A stretch of DNA of 64,000 nt from Serinicoccus sediminis (GTDB lineage Bacteria; Actinomycetota; Actinomycetes; Actinomycetales; Dermatophilaceae): assembly GCF_004153545.1 (NCBI RefSeq), contig NZ_SDVA01000006.1, positions 1 through 64,000 on the forward strand, read 5' to 3'. Made by a program: the position numbers and the translations under genes. Shown in pieces: positions 43,378-55,199 of the stretch (the stretch's first letter is position 1; each line of letters begins with the position of its first letter). Under the pieces are notes generated by a model, which was not told the DNA's origin, made no database searches, and saw only the letters and a list, made by a program, of their open reading frames with translations.

Positions 43378-44964
43378 GTGCGAAGCTCGATGACGATGAG
43401 GCTGGTCGCCGGCCTGAGCGCGGCCGCGCTGCTGGCCGCCTGCACCGACGACGCCCCTGAGGCGGACGCCCCCGCGGACGCCGACGCGAGCTCGTCACCG
43501 TCGACCGCCGCGGAGGGCGACCAGCCGGAGGCCGCCACCTCCACCCCGCTCGCCGAGGACGCGCCGGAGGGGCTCGAGGACTTCTACTCCCAGGAGCTGG
43601 TCTGGAGCGGCTGCGAGGGCGGCTTCGAGTGCGCCTCGCTGACGGTCCCGCTGGACTACGCCGAGCCGGACGGGCAGACCATCGACCTGGCGCTGCTGCG
43701 CGACCCGGCCGGGGGCGAGGCGCGGGGCTCCCTCGTGGTCAACCCCGGGGGGCCGGGGGGGTCGGGCGTCGACTACGCCATGAGCGCCGGTATGGCGATC
43801 TCCGCCCCGGTGCGCGAGGCCTACGACGTCGTCGGTTTCGACCCGCGCGGGGTCGCCCGTTCCGCCCCCATCACCTGCTTCGACGACGCACAGATGGACG
43901 AGTTCCTCTCCTCCGACCCCTCCCCGGACGACGCCGCGGAGGAGGAGGCCTCCCAGCAGCTGGTCGAGGACTTCGCGCAGGCGTGCGGCGACAACGCGCC
44001 CGACCTCATCGACCACCTCTCCACCGTGGAGGCCGCCCGCGACGTCGACGTGCTGCGGGCCGCGCTCGGCGACGAGGAGCTGACCTACTTCGGCGCCTCC
44101 TACGGCACCTTCCTCGGGGCGACCTACGCGGCGCTGTTCCCCGAGCAGGTGGGCCGCCTGGTGCTGGACGGCGCCATCGACCCCGAGCTCACCGGTGTCG
44201 AGATGGGGCTCGGCCAGGCCGAGGGCTTCGAGCGGGCCACCCGCGCCTACGTCGAGGACTGCGTCGCCGGCGGTGAGTGCCCGCTGGGCTCGGACGTCGA
44301 GTCGGCCATGGCCCGCATCCCCGCCTTCCTCGACGAGCTGGACGCCGCGCCGCTCCCGGTCGGCGAGGACGCCGCGGGCGAGCTGACCGAGGGCTGGGGG
44401 ATGTACGGCATCATCGTCGCGATGTACGACCAGAACGCGTGGCCGATCCTGTCCCAGGCCTTCGAGCTCGCCTTCCAGGGCGACGGGACGATGCTCATGT
44501 ACCTCGCCAACCTCTACGCCTCGCGCAGCAGCGACGGCAGCTACGACGGCAACGGCATGCAGGCCATCTACGCGGTCAACTGCCTCGACCGTCCGGCCGA
44601 GGACGGCGGCGAGGACCTGGACTCGGCCGCGGTCGAGGAGCAGTTCGAGGAGGTGTCGCCGACCTGGGGCCGCTACCTCGCCGGCGACGGCGCCTGCGAG
44701 TACTGGCCGGCGCAGGCCAGCGAGACGGTCGAGGACTACTCGGCCGAGGGGGCCGCCCCCATCCTCGTCATCGGCACCACCCGCGACCCGGCCACGCCCT
44801 ACGAGTGGGCCGAGGGGCTCGCCGAGACGCTGGACTCCGGCGTGCTGCTGTCCTACGACGGCGACGGCCACACCGCCTACGGCCGCTCCAACGACTGCGT
44901 CGACGACGCCGTGGACGCCTACCTGCTCGAGGGGACCGTCCCGGCCGACGGCACCACCTGCTGA
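43378..44964 (+). CDS. Secreted alpha/beta hydrolase, TAP-like tripeptidyl aminopeptidase lipoprotein
   Basis: About 528 aa. A signal peptide with lipobox LLAAC (Cys near residue 22) and an acidic Ala-rich linker lead into the hydrolase domain. VVNPGGPGGSG is the oxyanion region, VGFDPRGVARS follows, the nucleophile is in YFGASYGTFLG, and the C-terminal His is in DGDGHTAYG. This is the SlpD/SlpE/Caa-type family, which cuts N-terminal peptides outside the cell. GTG 43378 follows AAGGGA by 8 nt; ATG 43390 is an alternative. Confidence 0.88.
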   Translation: MRSSMTMRLVAGLSAAALLAACTDDAPEADAPADADASSSPSTAAEGDQPEAATSTPLAEDAPEGLEDFYSQELVWSGCEGGFECASLTVPLDYAEPDGQTIDLALLRDPAGGEARGSLVVNPGGPGGSGVDYAMSAGMAISAPVREAYDVVGFDPRGVARSAPITCFDDAQMDEFLSSDPSPDDAAEEEASQQLVEDFAQACGDNAPDLIDHLSTVEAARDVDVLRAALGDEELTYFGASYGTFLGATYAALFPEQVGRLVLDGAIDPELTGVEMGLGQAEGFERATRAYVEDCVAGGECPLGSDVESAMARIPAFLDELDAAPLPVGEDAAGELTEGWGMYGIIVAMYDQNAWPILSQAFELAFQGDGTMLMYLANLYASRSSDGSYDGNGMQAIYAVNCLDRPAEDGGEDLDSAAVEEQFEEVSPTWGRYLAGDGACEYWPAQASETVEDYSAEGAAPILVIGTTRDPATPYEWAEGLAETLDSGVLLSYDGDGHTAYGRSNDCVDDAVDAYLLEGTVPADGTTC

Positions 44965-45039
44965 GCGACCGGGCCCAGCCCGTGTCCCCACGAGATGCAC
45001 CGTGGGTATGCCGCAGCTGGAGCAGGCGGCGCACCACGG

Positions 45040-45072
45040 ACGACGCCCCCGACCGGTGGTCGGGGGCGTCGT
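45040..45072 (-). terminator. Hairpin terminator of tRNA-Thr
   Basis: A 15-bp perfect stem (45040-45054 with 45058-45072) and a 3-nt loop lie just downstream of the tRNA on the minus strand. There is no T run. It could also end the plus-strand hydrolase transcript. Confidence 0.65.
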
Positions 45073-45086
45073 GGGTGCTGCAGCGG

Positions 45087-45160
45087 AGCCGCCTACCGGA
45101 ATCGAACCGGTGACCTATTCATTACGAGTGAATCGCTCTGGCCGACTGAGCTAAGGCGGC
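45087..45160 (-). tRNA. tRNA-Thr (anticodon CGT)
   Basis: On the minus strand the gene begins GCCGCCT and ends AGGCGGC plus discriminator T. The D arm contains AGCTCAGTCGG, and the anticodon stem ATTCA/TGAAT encloses CTCGTAA, giving anticodon CGT (Thr, codon ACG). The T arm has GGTTCGATTCC. The CCA end is not encoded. Confidence 0.94.
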
Positions 45161-45222
45161 GTGTCACCCGCCCGGGCAACTCGACGAGGATACCCGACCT
45201 GCTCGGGGCCCCCAAAACCAGC

Positions 45223-45296
45223 GACCCCCGGTGGCGCGGCTCCGTCGGGCCTGCCACCGGGGGTCTGCCGGTGCCCCGGGCGGTCGTCGCCCGGGG
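45223..45296 (-). terminator. Two tandem hairpins ending the DUF3352 gene
   Basis: Nearest the gene: CCCCGGGCG/CGCCCGGGG (45274-45282, 45288-45296). Next: a 13-bp perfect stem (45223-45235, 45253-45265) followed on the minus strand by GCTGGTTTTGG, a short T run. Together they form a convincing terminator. Confidence 0.75.
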
Positions 45297-45301
45297 GTGG
45301 G

Positions 45302-46840
45302 TCACTCCGCGTCGGCGTCGGCGACCATCCGGAGGGTGAAGCGGCTGTCGCCGCCCTCCTCGGTGACGTTCGAGATGCCGACCGCGGCGAGCTTCTCCAG
45401 CGCGGTGCGGGCGTTCTCGTCCTCGACCTCGGGCAGGTAGTACTGCTCGAAGGGTGCGACGTCGACGAAGAAGGTCGACTGGGCCTCGTCCGCGTCCGCG
45501 ACCGCCCGGGTGAAGAGCTCGCTGTCGCCCAGCGTCTCACCGCCGGCCTCGGCCGCCGCGTCGACGTAGGCCTGGTCGGTGCCGAGCGAGAGGGTCCCGT
45601 CGTCCTCGCGGACCACGAGCACCCCGGCGCCCATGCCGTTGTCGTTGAGCAGCTCCTGGGCCCGCGCGGTGTCGGTCGTGGCGCGGTAGACCAGGGGGAG
45701 CTCGGGCACCGACGGGTCGGTCTGGGAGATGCCGGTCACGGCGTCGACGATGCCCGGCCCGACGGCCAGGGTCATCGACTCACCGAGGAGCACCTTGAGG
45801 TCGTCGGGGAGCGAGAAACCCTGCTCGGCCGCGGCGTCCGTGGCCTGCTGCAGCTCCTCGGCGTAGTCCTCGCCGTAGAGGTCCCACAGCGACTGGACCA
45901 TCTCGTCGCCGTGCTCCAGCGACATGGCCACGGCGGTGTCGGCGGGGAGCTGGGTCACGAGGTTGTCGGCGTTGCCGCCGGCGGGCAGCGACGCCATACC
46001 GGTGACGTCGCGGCTGATGCCGTGCATCTCGATCGCGTCCGCGGTGAGCCGCACGGTGGCGGCCATGCGCCCGGCGACCTCCGGTCGCTCGGCCCCCATG
46101 CCGAGCTCCTCCTGGGTCATCTGCAGGCTCGGGTCGAAGGCCGCGGGGTCGATCTCGTCGGACTGCGCCAGGTCGGCCCACATCGCCATGACCCCCGGCT
46201 CGCCGAGGTCGTCCATGTCGGAGGTGAAGTCGTCGTTGTCGGCCAGGGTCCCGGACTGGGCGGCCGAGCGGACGGCCTCGATCGTGTCGGCCTCGCTGAA
46301 GACGACGTAGTCGCTCTCCAGGTAGTAGCCGACCTCCTCGGAGTCCTCCGTGACGTGCTCGTCGAGGAAGGCCATCGCGGCGTCGCCGTCCTTGACCTGC
46401 AGCGCGACGGCGACCACCGGCTCCTCACCCTCGCCGGCCCCCATGACGACCATCCCCGCGCGGTCCCCGAGCCAGGGCTCGATGTCCTCCTGGAAGGACA
46501 CGTCACCGGGGACGTCGCCCTCCTCCTCGATCTGCTCCCAGACCCACTCGCGCCACTCGCCGTCGGACAGGCGCTCGTCCATCTCGGCGTCCAGGCCCTG
46601 GAAGAAGCGCACGGCCGCGACCTTCTGCCCCGCCGAGGGGTCGAGGTCGACCTGGGCGTAGGCCGCGACGTCGCCGGGCAGGACGCTGTCGGGGCGGTCC
46701 CCGCCGCCACCCAGCATGAGCGCCGCCGCCGTGCCACCCCCGATGAGAGCGGCTGCCGCGACACCCCCGCCCACGAGCAGCCACGGCGTCTTCCGCCCGC
46801 CCTCGCTGACCTCACCGGTCGTCTCGTTCACCGTTGTCAT
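45302..46840 (-). CDS. Membrane-anchored DUF3352-type protein
   Basis: About 512 aa. A short cytoplasmic N-terminus, one membrane helix (TPWLLVGGGVAAAALIGGGTAAALML, about residues 19-43) and a large acidic extracellular region. DSVLPGDVAAYAQVDLDPSAGQKVAAVRFFQ and later FTRAVADADEAQSTFFVDVAPFEQYY match the DUF3352 pattern of repeated alpha/beta units. The function is unknown. AGGGG lies 8 nt before ATG 46840. A terminator follows. Confidence 0.75.
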   Translation of the reverse strand: MTTVNETTGEVSEGGRKTPWLLVGGGVAAAALIGGGTAAALMLGGGGDRPDSVLPGDVAAYAQVDLDPSAGQKVAAVRFFQGLDAEMDERLSDGEWREWVWEQIEEEGDVPGDVSFQEDIEPWLGDRAGMVVMGAGEGEEPVVAVALQVKDGDAAMAFLDEHVTEDSEEVGYYLESDYVVFSEADTIEAVRSAAQSGTLADNDDFTSDMDDLGEPGVMAMWADLAQSDEIDPAAFDPSLQMTQEELGMGAERPEVAGRMAATVRLTADAIEMHGISRDVTGMASLPAGGNADNLVTQLPADTAVAMSLEHGDEMVQSLWDLYGEDYAEELQQATDAAAEQGFSLPDDLKVLLGESMTLAVGPGIVDAVTGISQTDPSVPELPLVYRATTDTARAQELLNDNGMGAGVLVVREDDGTLSLGTDQAYVDAAAEAGGETLGDSELFTRAVADADEAQSTFFVDVAPFEQYYLPEVEDENARTALEKLAAVGISNVTEEGGDSRFTLRMVADADAE

Positions 46841-47050
46841 CCCACTATCCCCTGTCGTATGCCGCGCGCCTGCACGCCACGGACGTCGTCGTCGCCGGTG
46901 GCCCGGTGCGGGCCATGGTACCGCGAGCGGCACGGGTGTCGGCCCCGTGCACCGGTACGACGAGGGGAGGCCTCGGATGGTTCCGCAGGAGGTCAGGTGG
47001 CCTGCCACCTTCGGCCCGGCCGGGGCCGGCGGACGGTCCGGCGGGTGGGC

Positions 47051-47569
47051 TCAGTGCTGCGGCATCGGCCAGCGGGCCGTCGACATGCCCTCGTCCTTGG
47101 CCCGCTTCACGGCCTCGAGGTAGCACTGCTCGGCCTCCTCGCGGCCCGCCCAGTGGGCGCCCTCGACGGACTTGCCGGGCTCGAGGTCCTTGTAGACCTC
47201 GAAGAAGTGCTGGATCTCCAGCCGGGTGTGGGTGCCGATGTCGTCCAGGGTCTGGATGCCCAGCTTGCGCGGGTCCTCGGCCGGCACGCAGATGATCTTG
47301 TCGTCACCGCCGGCCTCGTCGCGCATGTGGAACATGCCGATCGGTCGGGCGAGCACCAGGCAGCCCGGCCAGGTCGGCTCGTCCAGCAGCACCAGGGCGT
47401 CCAGGGGGTCGCCGTCCTCGCCCAGCGTCTCCTCGATGTAGCCGTAGTCCGCCGGGTAGCGGGTGGCGGTGAAGAGCATGCGGTCCAGCCGGATCCGGCC
47501 GGTCGCGTGGTCGACCTCGTACTTGTTGCGGCTGCCCTGCGGGATCTCGATCGTCACGTCGAACTGCAT
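47051..47569 (-). CDS. ppa: Inorganic pyrophosphatase (soluble, family I)
   Basis: About 172 aa. It hydrolyses pyrophosphate to phosphate with Mg2+. [52 protein letters not shown] (the acidic metal-binding motif) and [15 protein letters not shown] are the family signatures. Start ATG 47569 gives [12 protein letters not shown], the actinobacterial norm. It is divergent from dacB. A second pyrophosphate-using enzyme (HppA) is at 31.3 kb. Confidence 0.96.
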   Translation of the reverse strand: MQFDVTIEIPQGSRNKYEVDHATGRIRLDRMLFTATRYPADYGYIEETLGEDGDPLDALVLLDEPTWPGCLVLARPIGMFHMRDEAGGDDKIICVPAEDPRKLGIQTLDDIGTHTRLEIQHFFEVYKDLEPGKSVEGAHWAGREEAEQCYLEAVKRAKDEGMSTARWPMPQH

Positions 47570-47660
47570 CTGGTGCTCTCTCTGGCTCGGGGGACGGCAT
47601 AGGCTCGGCCACCAGTGTCCCTCATCCTGGGGGTCGTGGACGAGGGAGGTCGACACGCCG

Positions 47661-49199
47661 GTGAGACGTCTGGCCAGCACGCCCCGCCGCAGCCCACGGT
47701 ATGCCCTCGCGCCGGTCGCCGCGCTCGCGGTGGTCGTCGGGGTGGTCGCGCCGGCGACGTCCGCCCCGCTCGCCGGCGCGACCGCGCGAGCGGGCGCCAC
47801 CCAGGAACCGGCCTCGGGCGCCACCCAGGAGCCGGCTCCCGAGGACCGGGCCGACGTCACCGCCGAGCCCCCGCCGACCCCGGGCGAGGTGCGCCCGCGG
47901 ATCGCCGCGTCCACCAGCCCGCTGCGCCCGGTCACCGCGGCCCCGGTGCCGGACCGGGGGGCCGTGTCGGGGCAGGTCAGCGACGAGCTGGACAGCACCT
48001 GGCTGGGCGGCACCACCCGCCGGGCCGTCGCCATCCGGGACGCGCTGACCGGCGAGCCGCTGGGCGACCGCTACTCCTCGCGCCTCGTCACCCCCGCCTC
48101 GACCACCAAGCTCCTGGCGGCCGCGGCCGTCGTCACCGCCCTCGAGGGCGACCGCACCTTCACCACCCGGGTGGTCGCCGGCGCCGACCCGGACGAGGTG
48201 GTCCTCGTGGCCGGCGGGGACATGCTCCTCGCCGACGGCGACGGGGACCCGGAGGCCGTCGCCGGCCACGCGGGCATCGCCGACCTCGCCGGGCAGACCG
48301 CCGCCTCGCTCGCCGGCGGGGACGGGCAGGACGCCCCCGAGGGCCCGGTCCGGGTGAGCCTGGACCTGACCTACGCCGAGGGGCCGGACGCCGTGCCCAC
48401 GTGGATCGACCGGTGGGTCGCGGAGGGCTTCGCCGGGCGGGTCGTCCAGCTGGGCCGCTCCGGGGACCGGGCCCGACCGTTCAACCCCTCGCCCCGCTCG
48501 CCCGAGCAGCAGGTGGCCAGGGTCTTCCGGGAGGCGCTCGCCGAGCAGGGCGTCGAGGTCGCGGGCGCCGGCGACGACGAGACGCGGGCCCCGGAGGTCG
48601 AGGTGCCGGCGGAGGCGCGCGAGCTCGCGAGCGTGGAGTCCGCGGCCGCCCGGGACGTGCTGGCCCTGGCGCTGGCGACGAGCGACAACGCCATGGTCGA
48701 GCAGCTGGCCCGCCAGGCGGCGGTGGCCGACGGCGAGGCCGCGGACCAGGAGTCGGTGACGGCGTGGATCCGGCAGACGATGGTCGACGACTACGGCCTG
48801 GACATGACCGGCGTCCGGATCGTCGACGCCAGCGGGCTGTCCGACGGCACCCTGATCCCGGTCGCCGCCGTCGCCGACGTGCTCGTCGCCGGTGCCGACG
48901 GCTCCCACCCGCGGCTGCAGGAGGTGCTGGCCGCCGGCGGCCTGCCGATCGCCGGCTACACCGGCACCCTCGCCACCCGGTTCCACCTCGAGGTGCACGA
49001 CCCGGCCGTGGGCAACGCCCGGGCCAAGACCGGGACGCTGCCCGGCGTCAGCTCCCTCGCCGGCACCGTCGTCACGCGGGACGGACGCCTGCTCGTCTAT
49101 GCCATGACCGCCGACGACATCGACGAGGGTTCCGCGGCGATCGAGGCGGCGTCGGTGCTGGACGAGGTGGTCGCCGACCTCGCCCGCTGCGGCTGCTGA
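47661..49199 (+). CDS. dacB: D-alanyl-D-alanine carboxypeptidase/endopeptidase (PBP4, S13)
   Basis: About 512 aa. Exported: a basic start with hydrophobic helix [17 protein letters not shown] and a Pro/Ala/Thr linker containing a duplicated GATQEPA unit. The penicillin-binding motifs are STTK (PASTTKLL, active Ser), SDN ([10 protein letters not shown]) and KTG (RAKTGTLPG). S13 enzymes trim or cut peptidoglycan peptide crosslinks. I chose GTG 47661 (GGGAGGT 10 nt upstream) because the preceding in-frame residues look like non-coding DNA. It heads the conserved run to hpt. Confidence 0.9.
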   Translation: MRRLASTPRRSPRYALAPVAALAVVVGVVAPATSAPLAGATARAGATQEPASGATQEPAPEDRADVTAEPPPTPGEVRPRIAASTSPLRPVTAAPVPDRGAVSGQVSDELDSTWLGGTTRRAVAIRDALTGEPLGDRYSSRLVTPASTTKLLAAAAVVTALEGDRTFTTRVVAGADPDEVVLVAGGDMLLADGDGDPEAVAGHAGIADLAGQTAASLAGGDGQDAPEGPVRVSLDLTYAEGPDAVPTWIDRWVAEGFAGRVVQLGRSGDRARPFNPSPRSPEQQVARVFREALAEQGVEVAGAGDDETRAPEVEVPAEARELASVESAAARDVLALALATSDNAMVEQLARQAAVADGEAADQESVTAWIRQTMVDDYGLDMTGVRIVDASGLSDGTLIPVAAVADVLVAGADGSHPRLQEVLAAGGLPIAGYTGTLATRFHLEVHDPAVGNARAKTGTLPGVSSLAGTVVTRDGRLLVYAMTADDIDEGSAAIEAASVLDEVVADLARCGC

Positions 49200-49234
49200 C
49201 CCGTCCCGGGTCGCCGCCGGGGCGCGCGAGCGCA

Positions 49235-49240
49235 TACCGT
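49235..49240 (+). promoter_or_regulatory. -10 element TACCGT (leaderless start of the DUF2342 gene)
   Basis: TACCGT ends exactly 6 nt before ATG 49247. Confidence 0.55.
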
Positions 49241-49246
49241 CACCAC

Positions 49247-50392
49247 ATGAGCGACCATCCCGCCACCACCGGTGACGACACCACCGCCCCCGCCGTCGAC
49301 GAGGTGCGCGGCAGCGCCCTCGTGGACTGGGACTTCGCCGCCGCGGCGGCGGCGCGTCTCGCCCCTCCCGGGCCGCGGGCGAGCCGCCGGGAGATCACCG
49401 AGCTGGTCGCCGACCTGAGGTCCGCGGCCGCGCGGGCGGTGGACCCGGTCGCCACCACGGCCCGGCTGTCGACGCCTCCCGGCACCCCGGACGCCCTGGT
49501 CGTCGACCGGGCCGGGTGGATCCGCGCCAACTGCGCGTCCATGGACGCGATGCTGGCGCCCGTCCTCGACGAGGTCGTCCGCAAGAAGCGCGCCTCCGAC
49601 CGGGCCCGGGCCGAGCGCGCCGGGCGGGAGCTGCCCGACCTCGGTGCGACCTCGCAGGCCATCTCGGCCAAGGTGACCGGCACCGAGGTGGCCGGCCTGC
49701 TGTCCTGGATCTCCACCAAGGTGCTGGGCCAGTACGACCTGGCGCCGCAGGGCACCCCGGGGCTGATGTTCGTCGCGCCCAACATCCTGGCGGCCGAGCG
49801 CGAGCTCGAGGTCGACCCCGGCGACTTCCGGCTCTGGGTCGCCATGCACGAGGAGACCCACCGCGTGCAGTTCACCGCGGTCCCCTGGCTGCGCGAGCAC
49901 CTCATCGAGCGGGCCCGCAGCATGGGCACCCGGATCATGCCCGAGCCGGAGGACCTCGGCCAGCGGCTGATGGAGATCGCCACCGCCCTGCCCGGCGTCA
50001 TCCGCGGCGAGGAGGACATCACCCAGGTCGTCGCCACGCCGGAGCAGCGGGAGAAGCTGGCCGAGGTGACCGCGGTCATGTCGCTGCTCGAGGGGCACGC
50101 CGACGTGGTCATGGACGAGGTCGGGCCCAGCGTCATCCCCACGGTCGCCGACATCCGCCGCAAGTTCACCCAACGGCGCAAGGGCGCCGGCAACGTCGAC
50201 AAGCTCCTCCGCCGGCTCCTGGGCATGGAGGCCAAGATGCGGCAGTACCGCGACGGCGCGATCTTCGTCCGCGCCGTCCAGGACCAGGTCGGGGTCGAGG
50301 GCTTCAACCAGGTGTGGACCTCGCCGGAGACCCTGCCGCGCCCGGCGGAGATCGCCGACCCGCAGGCCTGGGTCGCCCGCGTCCACGGCTGA
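49247..50392 (+). CDS. Zinc-dependent metalloprotease-like protein (DUF2342)
   Basis: About 381 aa. The helix VAMHEETHRVQF carries an HExxH zinc motif (about residue 203) and a downstream EGHADVVMDEVG supplies a further ligand. It belongs to the zincin-2/DUF2342 family, sometimes labelled F420 biosynthesis-associated. Its substrate is unknown. It lies between dacB and tilS as in many actinobacteria. TilS starts 4 nt after its stop. Confidence 0.88.
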   Translation: MSDHPATTGDDTTAPAVDEVRGSALVDWDFAAAAAARLAPPGPRASRREITELVADLRSAAARAVDPVATTARLSTPPGTPDALVVDRAGWIRANCASMDAMLAPVLDEVVRKKRASDRARAERAGRELPDLGATSQAISAKVTGTEVAGLLSWISTKVLGQYDLAPQGTPGLMFVAPNILAAERELEVDPGDFRLWVAMHEETHRVQFTAVPWLREHLIERARSMGTRIMPEPEDLGQRLMEIATALPGVIRGEEDITQVVATPEQREKLAEVTAVMSLLEGHADVVMDEVGPSVIPTVADIRRKFTQRRKGAGNVDKLLRRLLGMEAKMRQYRDGAIFVRAVQDQVGVEGFNQVWTSPETLPRPAEIADPQAWVARVHG

Positions 50393-50396
50393 GCCG

Positions 50397-51395
50397 GTGC
50401 CCGGACCGCCGCCGGCGCTGGCCGCCGCGCGGGTCGCAGTGCGGCGGTGGCTGCACGACGCCGGCCCGGAGCCGGGTGCGCTCCTGGTGCTCGCCTGCTC
50501 CGGCGGCCCCGACTCCCTCGCCCTCGTGGCTTCCGCCGGGTTCGTCGCACCGCGGGAGGGGTACGCCGTCGCCGCGGTCGTCGTCGACCACGGGCTGCAG
50601 CCGGGCTCGGAGGAGACCGCGCGGGGGGCGGCGCAGCACTGCCGCCGGCTGCTCCCGGACGGGTCGGCCGTGGAGGTGGTCCGGGTGTCCGTGGGGAGCA
50701 CGGGCGCCGGGCCGGAGGCGGACGCCCGGGAGGCGAGGTATGCCGCGCTGCAGGGAGCCGCGAGCCGGCTCGGTGCCTCCGCGGTCCTGCTGGGCCACAC
50801 CCGCGACGACCAGGCCGAGCAGGTCCTGCTCGGCCTGGCCCGGGGGTCCGGGACCCGCTCGCTGGCCGGTATGCCCGACCGGCGCCCCCTCGGCGAGGGG
50901 CTGCTGCTCGGCCGGCCGCTGCTGGGGCTGTCCCGGGAGCAGACCGAGACCGCCTGCGCCGAGCTGGGTCTCACGCCGTTCCACGACCCGCACAACGAGG
51001 ACCGCCGCTTCGCGCGGGTCCGCGCCCGGCAGGCGCTCGCCACCCTCGAGGCCGATCTCGGCCCCGGCCTCGCCGCCAACCTGGCGCGCACCGCCGACCT
51101 GGCCCGCGACGACGCCGACGCGCTCGGCGCCCTGGCGGACACGGCATACCTCGAGCTGGGGGAGCAGCCCTGGGCGGTCGGGGCGCTCGAGGCGCTGCCC
51201 CGGGCGGTCCGCACCCGGCTGTGGCGCCGGCTGGCGCTGGAGAAGGGCAGCCCCGGCACCGACCTCACCGGCGAGCACCTGCGGGCGGTCGACGCCCTCG
51301 TCACGCACTGGCGCGGGCAGGGCCCGCTGCACCTGCCCGGCGGGGTGCGGGCCGCCCGGACGGGGGAGGGGGTGCAGGTGCGGCGTGAGGCATAG
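50397..51395 (+). CDS. tilS: tRNA(Ile)-lysidine synthase
   Basis: About 332 aa. It modifies C34 of tRNA-Ile(CAU) to lysidine with ATP and lysine. The PP-loop SGGPDSLAL is at about residues 34-42; VVDHGLQPGSEETA and LLGHTRDDQAEQVLLGLARGSG complete the N-type ATP pyrophosphatase fold. The protein is shorter than E. coli TilS and lacks most of its C-terminal domains, as usual for actinobacteria. GTG 50397 is 4 nt after the DUF2342 stop. Confidence 0.93.
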   Translation: MPGPPPALAAARVAVRRWLHDAGPEPGALLVLACSGGPDSLALVASAGFVAPREGYAVAAVVVDHGLQPGSEETARGAAQHCRRLLPDGSAVEVVRVSVGSTGAGPEADAREARYAALQGAASRLGASAVLLGHTRDDQAEQVLLGLARGSGTRSLAGMPDRRPLGEGLLLGRPLLGLSREQTETACAELGLTPFHDPHNEDRRFARVRARQALATLEADLGPGLAANLARTADLARDDADALGALADTAYLELGEQPWAVGALEALPRAVRTRLWRRLALEKGSPGTDLTGEHLRAVDALVTHWRGQGPLHLPGGVRAARTGEGVQVRREA

Positions 51396-51465
51396 TTGGA
51401 TGGTCCTCGACGCGGGCGCGTGACCACCCGGGTCGACAGCGCCGGACGACGAAGGAGCAGGCTGC

Positions 51466-52017
51466 GTGGACGCACAGCACATGGGTGAGGACCTGGCCGA
51501 GGTGATGTACACCGAGGAGCAGATCCAGGGTCGCCTCGCCGAGCTGGCCGAGGAGGTGTGGGCCGACTACCACGACAAGGACGTCCTCCTCGTCGGCGTG
51601 CTCAAGGGCGCGATCATGGTCATGGCCGACTTCATGCGGGCCCTGCCCGGCTCGGCGGAGATGGACTGGATGGCCGTCTCCAGCTACGGCTCCGGCACCA
51701 AGAGCAGCGGCGTCGTGCGGATCCTCAAGGACCTCGACACCGACATCACCGGGCGCCACGTCCTCATCGTCGAGGACATCATCGACTCCGGCCTCACCCT
51801 GTCGTGGATCAGCGCCAACCTGCGCTCCCGGGGCCCGGCGAGCCTGGAGATCTGCACCCTGCTGCGCAAGCCGGAGGCCGCCAAGGTGGAGATCGACACG
51901 CGGTACGTCGGCTTCGACATCCCGGACGCCTTCGTCGTCGGCTACGGCCTCGACTACGCCGAGAAGTACCGCAACCTGCGGGTCATCGGCACCCTGGCCC
52001 CGCACGTCTACAGCTGA
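51466..52017 (+). CDS. hpt: Hypoxanthine phosphoribosyltransferase
   Basis: About 183 aa. Purine salvage. [40 protein letters not shown] and the PRPP-binding motif [16 protein letters not shown] (EDIIDSG) are diagnostic; the C-terminal [19 protein letters not shown] is also conserved. GTG 51466 follows AAGGAG (51452-51457) by 8 nt. TilS-hpt-ftsH is the widespread bacterial order, interrupted here by a minus-strand LLM gene. Confidence 0.95.
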   Translation: MDAQHMGEDLAEVMYTEEQIQGRLAELAEEVWADYHDKDVLLVGVLKGAIMVMADFMRALPGSAEMDWMAVSSYGSGTKSSGVVRILKDLDTDITGRHVLIVEDIIDSGLTLSWISANLRSRGPASLEICTLLRKPEAAKVEIDTRYVGFDIPDAFVVGYGLDYAEKYRNLRVIGTLAPHVYS

Positions 52018-52098
52018 GCCCCGGTGGGCGGCCGGCCCGCGGGCGGGCGGCCGGGCGCGTCGGGCACGAGGTGGATCCGGCCACGAGGGTGGCGACAG

Positions 52099-52920
52099 CT
52101 AGGGCGTGCCGGTCGCCGCGAGCAGCTCGCGAGCGCGGCCCAGCGCCGGGACGACGTCCAGGAGCGCGGGGCCGGGCTCCGGGGGCCCGCCCGGGGCCGC
52201 GACCACGGTGACGGCCACCCGCCGTGCCCCCTCGGCGACCCGGGCGCGCACCAGCTCGGCGACCTCCTCGGCGGAGGTCCCGACGGCCACGGGCTGGAAG
52301 ACCAGCACGTCGGGCTCTCCCTCCCGACCCGCGCGGGCCCGGGCGTCGCGCACGGCGGTCACCGCCCTCGGCAGGTGCTCCACCACGTCCACGACCACGC
52401 CGTCGCCGAGCTCGCCGGCAAGGGCCAGGGTCCGCGGCCCCTGGGCACCGACGAGCAGCGGCGGCACCTGCTGCGGCGGCCAGTCCAGGGCGACCTCGGC
52501 GAGGGTGACGTAGCGCCCCTGCCGCGACACCTGCTCGCCGTGCAGCAGGCTCTGCAGCGCCTCGACCTGCTCGCGCAGGAGCGTCAGGGGTGAGGCGACC
52601 CCGGCACCGGTCTGCCCCATCCAGCTCTGCACCCCGTGCCCGACCGCCGGCAGGAAGCGCCCCGGGAAGAGCCGGGCCAGCGTCGCGATCTCCATCGCGG
52701 TCAGCGCGACGTTGCGCAGAGGCACCGGCATGAGGGCGATGCCCACCCGGAGGGTCGAGGTCCAGGCGAGGGCGGCCGCCGCGGGCGCGACCCCGCTCTC
52801 CTTGAAGCAGTCCTCCCACAGCCACAGCTCGTCCAGCCCGGCCGCCTCCGCGGCCACGGCCGCCTCCCGCAGCCGCTCCGGGGGCTGGTCCGGCGGGAAG
52901 ATCAGGCCGAGGGGCGTCAT
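52099..52920 (-). CDS. LLM-class flavin-dependent oxidoreductase
   Basis: About 273 aa. TPLGLIFPPDQPPERLREAAVAAEAAGLDELWLWEDC, RVGIALMPVPLRNVALTAMEIATLARLFPGRFLPAVGHGVQSWM and PPLLVGAQGPRTLALAGELGDGVV fit luciferase-like monooxygenases, probably F420- or FMN-dependent. Substrate unknown. ATG 52920 has TACGGT (minus strand 52928-52933) 7 nt upstream. It is inserted between hpt and ftsH, convergent to hpt. Confidence 0.85.
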   Translation of the reverse strand: MTPLGLIFPPDQPPERLREAAVAAEAAGLDELWLWEDCFKESGVAPAAAALAWTSTLRVGIALMPVPLRNVALTAMEIATLARLFPGRFLPAVGHGVQSWMGQTGAGVASPLTLLREQVEALQSLLHGEQVSRQGRYVTLAEVALDWPPQQVPPLLVGAQGPRTLALAGELGDGVVVDVVEHLPRAVTAVRDARARAGREGEPDVLVFQPVAVGTSAEEVAELVRARVAEGARRVAVTVVAAPGGPPEPGPALLDVVPALGRARELLAATGTP

Positions 52921-52927
52921 ACGCGTC

Positions 52928-52933
52928 ACCGTA
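52928..52933 (-). promoter_or_regulatory. -10 element TACGGT for the LLM gene
   Basis: TACGGT on the minus strand, 7 nt before ATG 52920. Confidence 0.5.
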
Positions 52934-53080
52934 GCCGGGGTGCGGGCGCGCCGAGGGTGCCACGAGCGGACGCACCAGGGTGCTGGTGAGGTGGGGGTCT
53001 GGGGCGAAGCCCCGGCGGGGGTGCCCGACGGCGGAGCCCCCGGGGGAGGTGGAACACTGTCCATCTGCCGCGCGTTGACG

Positions 53081-53098
53081 GGCAGAAGATTCACTGCC
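53081..53098. promoter_or_regulatory. Small inverted repeat in the ftsH control region
   Basis: GGCAG-N8-CTGCC follows TTGACG (53075-53080), a possible -35 for ftsH; a regulator site is possible but short arms make chance likely. Confidence 0.3.
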
Positions 53099-53130
53099 GG
53101 ACCACCGACCAGGAGGACCGGGGGACTCCC

Positions 53131-53153
53131 GTGGGCCCCCGAACGTCACTGAT

Positions 53154-53157
<4 letters not shown>
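53131..53157 (+). promoter_or_regulatory. Possible 8-codon leader ORF overlapping the ftsH start
   Basis: GTG 53131 begins an 8-codon frame ending TGA 53155-53157, which overlaps ftsH's ATG as ATGA. GGGGGA stands 5 nt before the GTG, whereas ftsH itself has no close Shine-Dalgarno. Translation of the leader could deliver ribosomes to ftsH. No direct evidence. Confidence 0.3.
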
Positions 53158-55176
<2,019 letters not shown>

Positions 55177-55199
<23 letters not shown>

